DNA of 64,000 nt, taken from contig JAVTVY010025305.1 in NCBI GenBank assembly GCA_036873755.1, positions 41,067-105,066 of the forward strand. Direction: 5' to 3'. The notes under the pieces are model-generated. The model saw nothing but the letters and a program-made list of their open reading frames with translations, ran no database searches and was not told where the DNA came from. Below are positions 12,490 through 24,519 of this stretch, one piece after another; the first letter of the stretch is position 1; each line of letters opens with the position of its first letter. The DNA comes from Hanleya hanleyi. Lineage: Eukaryota > Mollusca > Polyplacophora > Lepidopleurida > Hanleyidae. A program made the translations under genes and the position numbers.

Positions 12490-12614
12490 GTAGTTGTTCA
12501 TGTGGACATATTGAATGGTGTGCCCACACGGCCTTCAGCATTTCCGTTTGTACAAAGCACGTGATGACTCCTTATAAAATACGCATCAAGATTTTAACAA
12601 TTGTTCTGGGTTAT

Positions 12615-12800
12615 TTAGTTTTCTTTTTCATTGACCAGTGTTGTAGTTTTATCCTTGTTCTCGGTGTCCCATTGGTCAATATCCTCTAGATATTTTGGAA
12701 GTTCCTTGTCTTCGGTCTCCGGTACCAATAAGAGGAGCCCCGACACAAGAAGACCCAAGCCTCCAAATACGGCCCCTGGGGCCCAAGGTGATTTACGGAA
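12615..12800 (-). CDS. SLC22-like transporter, terminal exon (residues 396-456 of the partial model)
   Basis: The acceptor is TCTCCACAG before the first base at 12800, phase 0. The exon starts FRKSPWAPGAVFGGLG, runs through the last membrane segment (GLGLLVSGLLLLV), then PETEDKELPKYLEDID, and stops with TAA at 12617-12615. A final TM followed by LPET and an acidic LP..(I/L)ED motif is the standard C-terminal signature of SLC22 carriers, in which the sugar-transporter PET motif ends TM12. The polar tail of about 25 residues would face the cytosol. The 73-bp exon upstream ends in phase 0, so the join is in frame. Confidence 0.9.
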   Translation of the reverse strand, partial: FRKSPWAPGAVFGGLGLLVSGLLLLVPETEDKELPKYLEDIDQWDTENKDKTTTLVNEKEN

Positions 12801-15188
12801 CTGTGGAGACAAAAATTTAAGCAAACAAATAATAAAGTTGTATCTTCGCTCTGCATTCGCACACATTAAACGTTATTGCGGTTCTTACAACAGCGCAAAG
12901 CATCTTACTAGCATATTACTTTTAGAATAACAAAGGATTTCGGATTGTCAGTTCATCGCAATGCGGAATTTGTTCGACAGTATTCTGCTGTTGTCCATCA
13001 CTACGGTTCTTACTCGAACTTCGTCTTTCTTTTAATTGTCGAATGTTTATTCCCAGTCATGTTCAGTTCATTCCACTGCTTTCGTCCGTGGAGTTGGTCA
13101 GACAATCAAACACTTAAATCAGCCAGCACGGCAGTCCAGCGCACGTATACTGGACCTCATAATTGGGCTTGGTACAAACGAGCCAGATTTTCTTGACAAG
13201 TGAGACCGAAGTTGTGGAAAACTGTTACGGCCATTCGCTATATCTTGCTCTTGTACAGTCATCGTCTATAATATAAGCTTGCACGCAAGGTAATGGTCAC
13301 TACAGACTTCCAAAAATTTAGTCTCATTTGTGAAGTAAAACTGGCTCGTGTGTATCAGGCTTAACGACAGTTTTCTTTCAAAGACTGAGTGTTTGACTGT
13401 ATGCTTGTTGTGTTTCGAGCCGCAATCAAATGAAGCGAAACAACATTCTTCGACGTTTAATTTAATTGTTGGTTTTATAGCTTTCTGATGCCTTTGGAAA
13501 CACATTGCAGTGTGGAAAGGGAACTAAACAATGCCGGGCAAATTCTTTGCTTCCTTGAAATGAACATTCGACGACCTGTTTAAAAGTCAACGGCTGACGA
13601 TTGATCTTCTTTCTACACCAAAATCACCAGCCTCATAATAATTTTCGGTCTTTTACTAACCAATTAATTTTGCGACCTCGTTAGATCATGGAAAATGTCA
13701 AAAGGGATATGTCATATGCAGTTTAAAATGTTTCAAACCAATATCATTTTTATCCCGAGTATAGAAACAATTTGTCACTGCGCATTATACCGGCTTGCTG
13801 AAACCATAGTCTCATGGCCTCGCTACACTATGAATTTGACTTGCATTTACTGAATATCATGGAATGAGTACAACTTTCCAGTATTACCTCTCTTTCCAAT
13901 TGATAAAATATATTATATATGCTCTTGATATATTTCATATGGAATGAATCTCAATACATGGTCAATATACAAGTAGTCTGCAAAATCAAACCTTTATTCT
14001 TCTGTTTTCTTTTACGACGGTCTGAGATAATCACAGGATAAATGCATTACATATGCGCCAGAATTTATCGACAGTAGGTGCACATTTATGCTAGTTTGGA
14101 AGACGACTTTGTTGTACACGTCATGATTGCACGGGTCTACGTCAAGGAGCTGATTTTCATTGATTCAAGACGCACGTGCATCACAGCTGATAAGCCACAC
14201 CTCGGTGACCTACATTCTGTCAGATGAATGTACGCCGGTATATTTTGGCCAGTTCTTCCAGACTCCTTTTAAACGGAGTTTAAACGAAGAAAGGTGAGAA
14301 TGGTTCTCAGTCAAATATACAAGGAATCCAATCTATTTTGCGATTTTCAAGGCAATGATAACCCTAGATGCAGTGCATTTAACCAGACATTGAATTTAAT
14401 TGATTTTAGAAACGAAAGCCGTTAATGTTATCGGCGATCCTAGTCAACAAGGGCTGATCGAACAGTTATTCATTGCAAAGCGGCGGAGAAGCTAGTCATA
14501 GAAATGGAATCTACAATACAACGCTTTCCTTTCCGGATCGCTATATAACACCACACCAGTTGAAATCTCCATATGACTCCATACGCTAAACACGTACAGT
14601 CTGTCTCCACATTTTGTGTAACATGCAAACTCACACACCCATAAGCGGGAGCATTTAATTGCATGCTTCTTTTGTTTTACCACTCACAATCTCGTGGAAC
14701 AAATGTTTATTCCAGGCTTAGTTATCAATGCGACAGTTCCACTATGTGCCTTTCACCAAGAAATCGATTGTAATGGACAAGAGCAAAATACTGCCGAACA
14801 AATTCTTTATTACGATGGAATGAACATTCGAAATCCTTTGTCATTCTAAAAGTGGTATGCTAATGTTGAAAATTCACGCTGTTGTAAGAACCGTGATATC
14901 GGAATATACAATCTGTCCAGGGGAGACTAGCTTCCCAACGACCTTAAACGAATTTCACTTCTTTCAGTTGTTCACCAAACGTGTCGCATAACGGAAGGGA
15001 GCGTTTTCTATCCACCTTGCGTAAAATTCTTACAAATATAATGCTGCTCGTCATTGACAGTAAATTGCATCATGTCGTGAAGAATGGCCCGCATAGAAGG
15101 AGAACCTACCGCGATTGTCCAAGGGCGGTGATACCTATCCTATACATGAATGATACCTTATTAAATGCAACACGATCGAGTTACTCAC
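12801..15188 (-). other. intron of the SLC22 gene
   Basis: GT at 15188-15187 and AG at 12802-12801. I see no repeat family or second gene that I can name inside it. Confidence 0.7.
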
Positions 15189-15261
15189 CACAGTTGAAGT
15201 AAATGGGGAGAGAAGAGATCCAATTCTAGCTGCTCCTGACATTATACCCAATCCCGCCGCC
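15189..15261 (-). CDS. SLC22-like transporter, 73-bp exon (residues 371-395)
   Basis: The acceptor is CTTTCAG before 15261 and the donor is GTGAGT after 15189. One base completes the Arg codon split with the upstream exon, and 24 codons follow: AAGLGIMSGAARIGSLLSPF, then TSTV. This matches the conserved R..G.G.....RIG..L.PF block just after TM10 of SLC22 proteins. It is too short to appear as an ORF on its own; it was found by following exon phase. Confidence 0.88.
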
Positions 15262-15744
15262 CTGAAAGCGTTCAAAATTTTACATCAGATTTATTCAACG
15301 ATTATTAATTGTTATAGTAGTAGCTATACGACGTAGTGCATACCACAGATCTGCCGTGTGGATACACCATATTCCACACTTGGATACAGTTGTCTTCCTA
15401 TCAACGAAAAACAGTATTCTGATATCACTGGAGTTCGTTTAACTGGAATCTGGATAGGAATATCCGACAATATCCTTCTCATATATACAGGGCTATGAGC
15501 GATTACAAAGCTAAGAAAGCCCCAGAACCATGGGCAACCAGAGGCCGGTTAATACCAGAGCAGATTAGTACAGACCAGGACTTTTGAACAGCTTTTGGCC
15601 AGGAAATCCTGTCGCGTGATGGGTATAGGCGGAGACCACAGCGGCAGCTTAGATTGGTCGAAAAGGCCACGAGTTGGTTCAAACCTAGTCGATTCCGCTT
15701 TGAACATTTTTTCCTATTTGCACAGCTATAGCATACTTTAAAAT

Positions 15745-16076
15745 ACTTTATACATGACATTTTTTTACATATCGCATGCTGATAGCAAAATACGAGCGTA
15801 GCGTGCAAGATCTTTGCCGTTACGTTTCCTAACTTATATCTAATTCCGCTTAACACGGGGCTAGGGGCCGTATGAACCCATGTACTTCAAGATCCTTATA
15901 TGAACATTCTCGTGAACAATCACATTCAAAGCGTGACTGAGAAACATCACTCTCTAGATAACGACTTTAGACGAAAACCAATTAGATAACAAATACTGAT
16001 CAGCGATACGGATTCGATATTTTTGGAACATCATGATGTCTTACCGGCATTATTAAAAACTGTTGACCGCTTCTCT
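15745..16076 (-). repeat. family B copy, inverted
   Basis: GCATGCTGATAGCAAAATAC, CGGATTCGATATTTTTGGAA and AAAACTGTTGACCGCTTCTC are reverse complements of family B words. The copy sits in the intron between the 15.2-kb and 17.3-kb exons. Confidence 0.75.
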
Positions 16077-16129
16077 CATTGGGAACATATGAATTTTCAC
16101 TATTTTAAGTATATCCATCATTAATATCG

Positions 16130-16225
16130 TGAAGAGTGGAGGGATTGGCTCAATTACAATGCATATATGGGAAGTGGGAAGAGATGCCGACATACTGACA
16201 GAGCCACATGACTTCACAGTAATGT
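16130..16225 (+). repeat. family A fragment
   Basis: CATATATGGGAAGTGGGAAG, GCCGACATACTGACAGAGCC and ACATGACTTCACAGTA match the roughly 500-bp array at 28.5-31.7 kb. Confidence 0.75.
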
Positions 16226-16234
16226 CACACTCAA

Positions 16235-16438
16235 GGTTGTTTCACTCATGAAGTGACAGTCAGTTTGGTTGGTCACAGTGGAGAAAGTCGGAGTACCCAA
16301 GGAGAAACACCGCCCGTTGGCAAGTAACTGACAAACCTTCACATATGGACCAGCTGAGCTCGAACCCGTGCCGGTTCAATGGAGTGAGGCTAGCGGTCAC
16401 CAGCGAAGCGCCTTAGACCACTCGGCCACCGAGGTCCC
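16235..16438 (-). mobile_element. tRNA-derived SINE
   Basis: Read on the minus strand from about 16438: GGGACCTCGGTGGCCGAGTG gives a box-A-like segment (TGGCCGAGTGG), and GGGTTCGAGCTC is box-B-like about 60 nt later. The first ten bases and CAGCTGGTCC near the end of this part can pair as an acceptor-like stem, with a long variable region as in tRNA-Leu or tRNA-Ser. A non-tRNA part follows (CGGTGTTTCTCCTTGGGTAC, CCACTGTGACC), as in SINEs. Internal pol III promoters drive such elements. I call it a SINE rather than a tRNA gene because of that extension and the imperfect cloverleaf. Confidence 0.7.
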
Positions 16439-17255
16439 TAATATTGTGAAAGAGCCCGTTCATGCACTACGTTGAATTTTACGTAAGTTAAGTACGTAGA
16501 ATTCAACAAAAATTGTCAAAGATACAGAAATTATATATGAAAAACCTAGGATAACACACAAATATTTTACTGAATTTTAAAGAAAAGCCGAATAAAAGAA
16601 GATCAATAGCCACGAGAAATGCCAACATTTAGAATCCCTTAAATGGAATCTATATCAATTTGGAGAAATCTCGTGAATGTTGCATGAAGATATTTGTGAT
16701 TTATCACAAAAACTTATTTAATCAGAACATGTGACGATACGGCAAATCATGCATATATCAAAATATACACCTGCTGTATTCAACAGCGTATTCCACGTGA
16801 CGAGATCATTATTCTTTAACCATATAATTTCCTCTGTATGTATCAGTCAGGCATTGATTGTGCCTGTCCATTTGACCACCATGAAGATTAACAACACATG
16901 ATTTTCAAACTACCCCTAGCCCTAGGTTAAGCGGAATTAGATACGAAAGTTACGAAACGTAGCGCCAGAGATCTTGCACACTACGCTACGACCGCTACGC
17001 CTAAAACTCCATTCGGCTGTATTACAACAAAAATGTCGTGTTGAATCAACACGCAAAATTATTCATGGACACAAAAGAGAGTATGGTCGCAGTGAAGAGA
17101 TTGTCCTGTAATTTTAATTAGTTAAAATTCTCTTACTCGATTATCTCATCTGTAACTGAGACAGTATAGTGGCATTTGCTATCTGGGCAGCAAAAAAATA
17201 TGAAGTTCTCAGTGAGTCAAGAAAAAACGCCACCAAAAGGGTGTTGCTTTGTTAC

Positions 17256-17373
17256 CTGAAATTTGTAGGTAGCAACTCTGTGGTATAGAAATATAAGAGC
17301 AAGAATGAGGCGGATATGGAAAACTTTCCGATCACGGACACAATCTTCATCAGTACATCGTTGGTAACCCCCT
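17256..17373 (-). CDS. SLC22-like transporter, 118-bp exon (residues 332-371)
   Basis: The acceptor is ATTTCAG before 17373 and the donor is GTAACA after 17256. Two bases complete a Glu codon with the 86-bp exon upstream, and 38 codons follow. The peptide runs GVTNDVLMKIVSVIGKFSIS, then SASFLLLYFYTTELLPTNF. This is TM10 with the SLC22 hallmark GK...S.SF...Y.YT.EL.PT..R. Both splice phases (1 in, 2 out) fit the neighbours. Confidence 0.92.
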
Positions 17374-17629
17374 CTGAAATTAACATAACACAGCTGTAAT
17401 TACACAGCATTCTGTGTATTAGAAAATGTGAGTATGTGCCTTGCGTACGAAAAGACGTGAATAATCAAGTCAGTACTGCCCCTATGAAGACTTCTAGATT
17501 GCTATTAATGATTCAAACTATTCTATCATGCAAAACATCTAACTTGTGTTATGTGCACGAGTACATTTATTACATTCTACAAACAATCATTCTTTTCTAT
17601 TATTTCAAATGCGTTTGCGACTCTCTTGT

Positions 17630-18045
17630 GTTATAGACTATCAACAACAACATTGCCCCGCACACGGTAAACTACACGTGTCGATTCTTTGAGAACATCC
17701 TCTCCATCATCGCTGTTAATAATGCTATACGTTCTGGTTGACTGGCAACTGATCCGAGTCCAGTCTACCAGGCTTGATAAATTGACGGTATCGTTAGTTT
17801 ACCATATTTGTTATTTCCTGGAGTGATAGCCAGCTCGCTGCGTACGGGTCTTTATCACACAGACTTCTGACAGACTTTCTCTTGTATAGTTTTAGTGTTA
17901 GGATATAGAGTTCAGTTTTAGACTGGGCTTTTACAACTGTGAACCTCTGGAATAAATGCCATCAGGCAGTCTTTGTACAATTGGACTTTTGAATTTTTCT
18001 TTACTGACTATTAACTAATTTCAGCAACAGCAGCAACACATAATA
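17630..18045. mobile_element. possible solo LTR (weak)
   Basis: The stretch starts TGTTATAGACT, contains GTGAACCTCTGGAATAAATG as a poly(A)-like region near 17940, and ends near CAGCAACAGCAGCAACA. Composition and layout resemble a Ty3-type LTR. No second copy, primer-binding site or target duplication is visible in the window. Confidence 0.2.
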
Positions 18046-18499
18046 TGGTGATGTAACCCTATAAGATCCCTTTTCCGCTCGCCGTTTTCCCACGCGTAAA
18101 CCGGCATCGATATGCTGTTTCCGAGAATTTGCTTACGAATTTAGCGGAGAGGGATGCCCAATACCTGCACTATTCGTATAGGATATATATTCTCTGATGC
18201 AGGTGACTGCACAAATGTTGTGCCCAGAATACGTGAAGATGACAGTGAGTGTGTGATTAGAAGACCAATTCCTCACTCCTTGAGAACTGTTTTGTGGTTG
18301 TAAATATATCTTCCAGAGTAATTGCAGTTTGGGAGAAAGTAGACGTATTTGATGATGGTGCGCTTGTACTCACTTCTTTAAACAGCACTTGGTAATAGTA
18401 ATTTAAATATCACTATTATATTATTTGGAGATTTAGCTGTAAGTCTCTGGCAACTTCAACAGTTTTGCCCGATTAATTTGCAATAAATAGACTCACCGA

Positions 18500-18800
18500 A
18501 ACGAGCTATTCATCTATGGAAACATATTCATTCAGGGAATACGAATTTGGTAGGTTTGCTTTTCTGATTACTACAACTGAATTTTTCATATTTGGATGGA
18601 GTTGCTCTTTGATAACTTCTAAAGTCTTCGTCAGAAATTCAGAACCGTGCAAGATACATTTCGCATCAAATAATAAGGAAAAGCACAACACGTTTTCTTG
18701 CATTTTCTGGTAGAACTTGACACAAAGAAACATTTTGGAATGTAACAACTCCATAGTCCAACGAGCAAGAAAACTATTTAGATGTGGTGGGGGCATGGCG
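18500..18800 (-). other. orphan 96-codon open frame inside an SLC22 intron
   Basis: Minus-strand frame from 18796 to 18506. Composition is not obviously low-complexity (for example TLEVIKEQLHPNMKN), but I recognise no family and see no splice context that ties it to the transporter. It may be chance or an old retrocopy. Confidence 0.2.
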
Positions 18801-19599
18801 TGATGGTCCCTCTCCAGGCTCCGGCATATAGGATTAAAGGTAAAGATAAGTTATTTCGATGGATAATTAATATGGGTCTAAATCGAGTTCCAAAATAAGA
18901 CTGTATTTTATGTTATTTGAGAGAAATCGGTTTGTTTAAGTTTTAATGTGTGTGCATGTTTGTTCTGGTGTTTGGTTTTCGATTGCTGGGTTGTTGACTT
19001 GTTTTTGATGGAATACATAGAATTTTGTTTGATCGTCGCTATATAACTGAAATATTTTTGAACGCGACGTTGAACCTTAATTCTCCCTCGTTCTCTCCCT
19101 CTTTCTCTTTTGAATACATGGTCAGTTGTTCAGATCGTTAGCCAATGTCGATATCTGTAGAATCGATAGGTTGCCCTTGCTAATTCCATATGTCTCACAA
19201 CCTGATGGGTTCAACTTGTCAGAACATAGATTATATGTACAATAAAGGATATACATAAGTCTTTCGTAGCTAAACCTGATATAAAGATTTTTGAAGAAAA
19301 TTCAATGTCCTCGCCCTAGTGTGATCTAGTTTACCGTGTACATAGTGCATTCGCGAAACGGTGAAACTTTCGAGTAAACCTGACCTGTTATCTGCATGCA
19401 GAGAGATCAACACGTGAGGCACGCGTGGGAAAATCCAGAGGCCAAAGAGTTTTAATGAAAAGATTTTTTTTAAGAAAACTTACAACTTGTAATCATTAAC
19501 TTTTCATATCTTCAAATATGAAAGTACAGGTTTCATTTCATATTGAATGGGAGAGTGCTCCTTTGGATTGGTTGTCATTTGATAGATCTTCACATCTAA

Positions 19600-19830
19600 T
19601 AACACTAGTGTTTTTGTTGCCATTGTATAAACGCGTTTAAGTGTTAATAAACTGTTACATCTCGTATAAACGCCTAACGTGTTTATTTTTTTTTCGCCAT
19701 AACATATTTATGAGAGTAAACACTACTGATGAAGAATAAGCACTAGTGTTATTGAATAAGCACTTGAACGTGTTTATTAAGTGTTACAGGAAGGTGTTTA
19801 TAATGGTGCGAAATTAAAAGCACTTGCATT
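19600..19830. repeat. dyad-word array 1 (AACACTAGTGTTT type)
   Basis: Repeated near-palindromic words: AACACTAGTGTTTTTG, AAGTGTTAATAAACTGTTA, TAAACACTACTG, AAGCACTAGTGTTATTG and AAGCACTTGAACGTGTTTATT. The words share CACT/AGTG and AAAC/GTTT blocks in alternating orientation. No coding or transposon end is recognised. Confidence 0.6.
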
Positions 19831-20120
19831 GGCAGTGTATGATACATGTATGTTGCAGACATAGCACATTCACATTGTTTTCCGTCCAAAACGCTCTGTT
19901 TACCTTCGTTCACCCTGAAATTTCGGGTAATCTTAATGTGGAACCAACCTTTATGTCCACAATGCTGAAATTCTGTTCAATATGAACCCAATATCAACGT
20001 GACATTACAGCTCATAATTTATGTCCGACTTAGTAGGGGTTGAGCGGGCGTTCCCCTCAGCTCCCTACCCCCTCCTCTGCTCACCCCCCTTCTGTCAGAT
20101 GGGATTGTGAGATACTACAC

Positions 20121-20206
20121 CTGTGGTCAAACTGAAGATCATGGAAAGTAGCAAGGCTATGCCACAGGCCATGTGCAACCCAATAGATCCTCGTCTTCTG
20201 CCCAGC
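20121..20206 (-). CDS. SLC22-like transporter, 86-bp exon (residues 303-332)
   Basis: The acceptor is CATTTCAG before 20206 and the donor is GTGTAG after 20121. One base completes the Trp codon from the previous exon. The peptide starts LGRRRGSIGLHMACGIALLL and continues SMIFSLTT. The LGRRR basic turn before TM9 is the second MFS D/N-R..GRR-like motif conserved in SLC22. A GT two bases further in would be an alternative donor but would break the frame. Confidence 0.9.
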
Positions 20207-20324
20207 CTGAAATGAATGGAGTGGTATTATGACATGCCAAGAACAAAAGCCTATACAATCAAACTTCTTTACTTCGGTTCCCGCTTACCTTGGACTGGGG
20301 ATCGTATGAACATCGTCTAAAATG

Positions 20325-20492
20325 CGGTGTGAAGGATAAGAATGTCCGCTGGCTAAGAGTGTCCGGCTCCTATCTTTTAACCCAGCTAGGACAGTTGTAT
20401 CCACATTGACGATGAGTGTCCGTCCTTAGTTTCTATAAAAAGGGATATGAGAAGGGGCACTCTTAACGAGAACATTCTTATCCATTACACCG
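20325..20492. repeat. stem-loop with arms of about 21 bp
   Basis: CGGTGTGAAGGATAAGAATG (from 20325) and ACATTCTTATCCATTACACC (20472-20491) are near-perfect inverses. Between them are several GAGTGTCC or ATGTCC words, similar to the dyad-word loci. Confidence 0.55.
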
Positions 20493-20984
20493 GCTTGACT
20501 GTTGATCGGAACATAATGATGTCATGTTGATCTAACCGTTGACCGCTTATTAACTTGCAAGACAATACAGATTATGATCGTCATGTTTATTTATATCGCA
20601 TATCCCGGCGAGAATTTTGGCGGTGAAAATATTTTTTGCCATTGTGAAGGCAGACTTTATTCATCGACCGCAGTTGCCTAATTCCGTATATGACGCATAT
20701 ATAACAAAGATAACACAGATCGTCCATTGCTGACCAACTGCCTTCTTCTTCGAGCAAGGGTTGACTGCGTTTCAATTGCGATTTTCATTCATCTAGTTTG
20801 TGACATCTGTTTGTGAAGAGATAAATAAGTCCAATAGCTAGCCTTTTGTGGGTATTCTTGCATTTACCAGGTTACCCCACGTTGAGACGTTTGCTCCATT
20901 CAACGTCCACGATGCTCATCCATTAACATCAGATGAGTTGCTTGAGCTAATCTGTCACCACCGCTCACGAGCTAGCGTATCTAA

Positions 20985-21065
20985 TTCCGCTTAGACCGGT
21001 GCTAGGGGCCGTGTGAATACTTTGTAGTCTCCACATGAACAGCTGCAATAAAAACCAGGCTAAGA
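20985..21065 (-). repeat. short fragment with the core shared by families A and B
   Basis: GTATCTAATTCCGCTTAGAC and GGTGCTAGGGGCCGTGTGAA match the core common to both families, in inverted orientation. Confidence 0.5.
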
Positions 21066-23234
21066 TACTAAGACTACGTCCGATAATCCACCGTATTATC
21101 GGGTCTGAATGTTAGGTGCCGAGGGATTCTTTCTTGTAGTGTCATACGGTTGCTTTTTAGTCACCAGACGTCGTCAATTTTTCCCACCTCTTGCATATCG
21201 ATCCAATTCATATGTACATGTATCAATGTGTTGAAATCATAGAAACGATTGCTATTCGTCATGCCTGTAATCAAAATACATCTTACTCCACCATGGTATT
21301 TGGGTAAAAACCATACATTCAAGTGCTGTCTTTCATCAAAACATAGTCCATATCCCTGCATTAAACAACCTAGAATGCATCCATCTACATCCTTCAACCA
21401 TTTGGCATGCTCGCCATGTTCACTTTTCAAAAGCTAGCAAAATATCATATTTTTAAGATTACATTATCGTGTTTGTTAAAAATAACAAGCAGTGGGAATT
21501 TCTACTATGCGGTGAAGAAACCGAAGATACGACACATACACAACGTGAGATCTTTTTAATTTTTGAATTCTTCTACGGGTGTTTCGAGTAAAGTGCTTCA
21601 CAGCACAGACAGTGAAAATGGATCATGCAGGAACATTTCTGGCTACAGCCTTGGCGTATTATTGAGATTGTTTAGAAATATATTATCTGCTGTCGTGTTT
21701 GTTTGACTACATGAGACATCCCTAATTTGTTATCATGATTCATATTCGGAATTGTTTGTGGAAGAGGACTGGCTATAGGATTCGGTTATGACACTTGTAC
21801 CAAAACAATATCTCCAATATTAATAGGGCTTGACACCTGTCATGTTAACTCTTCGCCATATTGTGAATAACTGACAGAGAAATTGGTATCCAATATTTAT
21901 TTCATCAATGTACTTCCTGTTAAAATCTGCGCAGTTCAGTTCACTGTGCCTATATGATCGCCTACTTGTATATTAAGGCTGTTGGAAGTCCAGGTCTGGG
22001 TGACCAAACTGATCAAACAAGCCAGTTCATGTCTGCAAGTTTATGACATGCACAAAATAGAATAAACCAGAGTTACCCTCTTACCGTCTTTCGTTTAGCA
22101 GACGACATTTTTTGAACCAGCAACTCTCAAAATCTACAACCAAGCCCTTTACTTTAATATAGGAACACCGTTCCGGCGTATTCTGCAGCTTAAAACTTCA
22201 CGGCCATGTCTAAGTTGAAATTTTGTGTTGAAAGTAATTCCATGTAAAGGCTATTCCGCGAAAATGCAAGCAAATTGGTTTGGAGAGGCGAGAGTAATCA
22301 GACGTACTCTTCGTGCTTCACCTGAATAGGTTAGTAAATAGGTTCATTACCGATGCGTCTACGTTAAAACGTGTGCTCACTGAAAAGGATTTAATCCGTT
22401 CAGATGATATCAAAGATAAAACAACATTCTATTCATTGTTGTAGTTTTTTCTCAACATCATGCGATGATCCGTGTATATTCTATCTGTGGTTCACGCCCA
22501 TGTTCAGGGCGGTGGGCGGAGATGATCATCCAGTAATGTAATGTAGTTTCCCGCCAATTTCGCCTTTTACAGTGTAGTTTCTTGAAACAGTATTTGTTTC
22601 TCATATTGAGTAATTGAGTAGAATCTTTCTAGGGTGTTTGTACCTGGATACAGAATTTGAATTAACTGTCCAGGAATGTCCGATGACTTTCACTTTGTCA
22701 GTGTGATCTTTGGAGACGGATTTCTCTTTTTCGCTCGGCGTTTTGTGGTCTTTGAGTCGACGTGAAGACCAATGTCTTTAGCTGCCAAGTTTACAGCGAG
22801 ATGCACCCTGGGGACGTGATGCCTCAAATACCTGCAAGTCACGCCATATAATGAGGCACATACATGCGTGCTTCGCTCATCGACTGACCGGCGCATGCAC
22901 TCTTGACTTAATTTGCTTATGTGAGCACTTTTGAAAAGCGCACAGCGGTTATTGTTTATTGACGTGCTCACATTCTTAATCACATGGCCTTGTCGGTTGC
23001 CGTTTGACTCAATATATTTTTTTTGGTGCAATTTCACAGATTTCTGCACATCCACGGGGATTCATGAACTGTCAGTTGGCATATCTTTTATTGGCAATAA
23101 ATTAGACCACACCGTAGGCCTATTCATGGTTTGGAGATTAATAGACGAATATTGACCCCTATATTGAAAACTGTTCTCGCAGCAAATTGACACGGAGGAC
23201 GATCGAATCTTCTACTAGGCCGTTAGTAGATGAC

Positions 23235-23591
23235 AGTGGAGCTGTAATGTACAGGTCTGGAGCTGTAATGTACAGGTATTTAGCTGTAATGTACAGGTCT
23301 CGACCTGTAGTGTACAGATCTGGAGCTGTAATGTACAGGTCTGCAGCTGTATTTTACAGATCTGGAGCTGTAATGTACAGGTCTGGAGCTGTAATGTACA
23401 GATCTGGAGCTGTAATGTACAGGTCTGGAGCTGTAATGTACAGATCTGGAGCTGTAATGTACAGATCTGGAGCTGTAATGTACAGGTCTGGAGCTGTAAT
23501 GTACAGATCTGGAGCTGTAATGTACAGGTCTGGAGCTGTAATGTACAGATCTGGAGCTGTAATGTACAGGTCTGGAGCTGTAATGTACAGA
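23235..23591. repeat. 21-bp minisatellite, 17 units
   Basis: The unit is GGAGCTGTAATGTACAG followed by G or A and TCT. Units 1, 2 and 5 and the last eleven match the consensus closely; units 3, 4 and 6 are diverged. In the last eleven units the variable base alternates G/A with one break, hinting at a 42-bp higher-order unit. Because 21 is divisible by three, long open frames arise on both strands (SGAVMYR and LYITAPD heptads); I do not treat them as genes. The array lies in the SLC22 intron, about 170 bp past the donor at 23761-23760. Confidence 0.95.
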
Positions 23592-23761
23592 TCCAGATCA
23601 ATAACACGATTACTCACAGCTACATGTTTTGGGTTTAGTTTTCGAGGAGCTAAACTTTTGGGGGGCTCTTGAGTTCGGGTGATATTTGACAATGTAAACG
23701 TTGTCCATGTAAACAGACGTTGAAGTTTATATAGTTCTATAGTTTGATAACCTGCTATTAC

Positions 23762-23896
23762 CATCTCATGCAGGCATACAGTCCGCCCATTGCAGGTATC
23801 TCCACGGCGGCACTAAGCAAAACGTTCAGTAGTCGATCACCTGACATCGCCGTAGTCATCAGGAAGAGTCCAAAATAAATGAGACTGTCGGCAAAC
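23762..23896 (-). CDS. SLC22-like transporter, 135-bp exon (residues 258-303)
   Basis: The acceptor is GCTTCTAG before 23896 and the donor is GTAATAG after 23762. The first base completes Trp258. The peptide begins FADSLIYFGLFLMTTAMSGD and includes NVLLSAAVEIPAMGG. W(F/Y)..S..Y.GL opening TM7, and the E.P block in TM8, are standard SLC22 features. It ends in phase 2 and joins the 86-bp exon in frame. Confidence 0.92.
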
Positions 23897-24155
23897 CTAG
23901 AAGCATGAGATGTATCGTTAAAGACACACTTTCCCAAGAAAGGTATAACGAATTTCCAGTAAAGGACGACCGAGAAATCATCGAATAATTATGTTTGTAG
24001 CAAATACGACGTATACATAGAAGAAGATATAGGAAAGTGGTAAAACTCAGAGGGAAGCAATCTTTATGGGAACACTACTTGTATCCCCATCCGAAATTAA
24101 AACAACAAATCAGTTTTTATGATACACCTATGTGAAATACACGTGTTAAACGTAC

Positions 24156-24494
24156 CAGACTATGAACATGACGATGAAAACCAATCGCATCCGTCGATGT
24201 TTTAAAATATCTAGCACAGTATACTTGACAACCTGGTCTTTTTTTGTCTTCTCGGAACGTCGTACTGGGGAAAAGTGGGAGCGTGCTTCTTGGTTCCGAA
24301 TTTCCCGTTCCTCCGTCTCTCCCAGTAAATTCTCTGTCACATTCTTGTTCTGGGCTGCTTTGTCGTTTCGCCGGTCGACACGTACAGATGACTTCGTCTG
24401 TCTGCCATTTATTCTTTCTATCTTTCGGATGATTTCATTGGCTTGCATGCATTTGCCGTTAGTAATCAACCATCGTACTGATTCGTCGATGAAA
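24156..24494 (-). CDS. SLC22-like transporter, 339-bp exon with the central cytoplasmic loop (residues 145-258)
   Basis: The acceptor is TTCTTTCAG before 24494 and the donor is GTACGT after 24156. It begins with the conserved FIDESVRWLI, equivalent to (P/D)ES.RWL after TM6, continues through a highly charged loop (KIERINGRQTKSSV and onward, rich in R, K, E), and ends with the TM7 approach TVLDILKHRRMRLVFIVMFI. This loop carries phosphorylation-type regulation in characterised SLC22 members; specific sites cannot be assigned here. Splice phases 2 and 2 fit both neighbours. Confidence 0.93.
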
Positions 24495-24519
24495 CTGAAA
24501 GAACAATAATAAGTCATTA

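Noticed and set aside
15503..15744. Minus-strand frame continuing beyond the family B copy
   Set aside because: It is open mainly through repeat sequence and carries no recognised domain.
16340..16438. Functional tRNA-Leu or tRNA-Ser gene on the minus strand
   Set aside because: Box A and B are present, but the cloverleaf is imperfect and a SINE-type body follows directly.
23187..23764. Long open frames of heptad repeats on both strands (SGAVMYR, LYITAPD, LQLQTCT)
   Set aside because: They arise because the 21-bp DNA unit is divisible by three and lacks stops; the locus is intronic and all frames are equally open.
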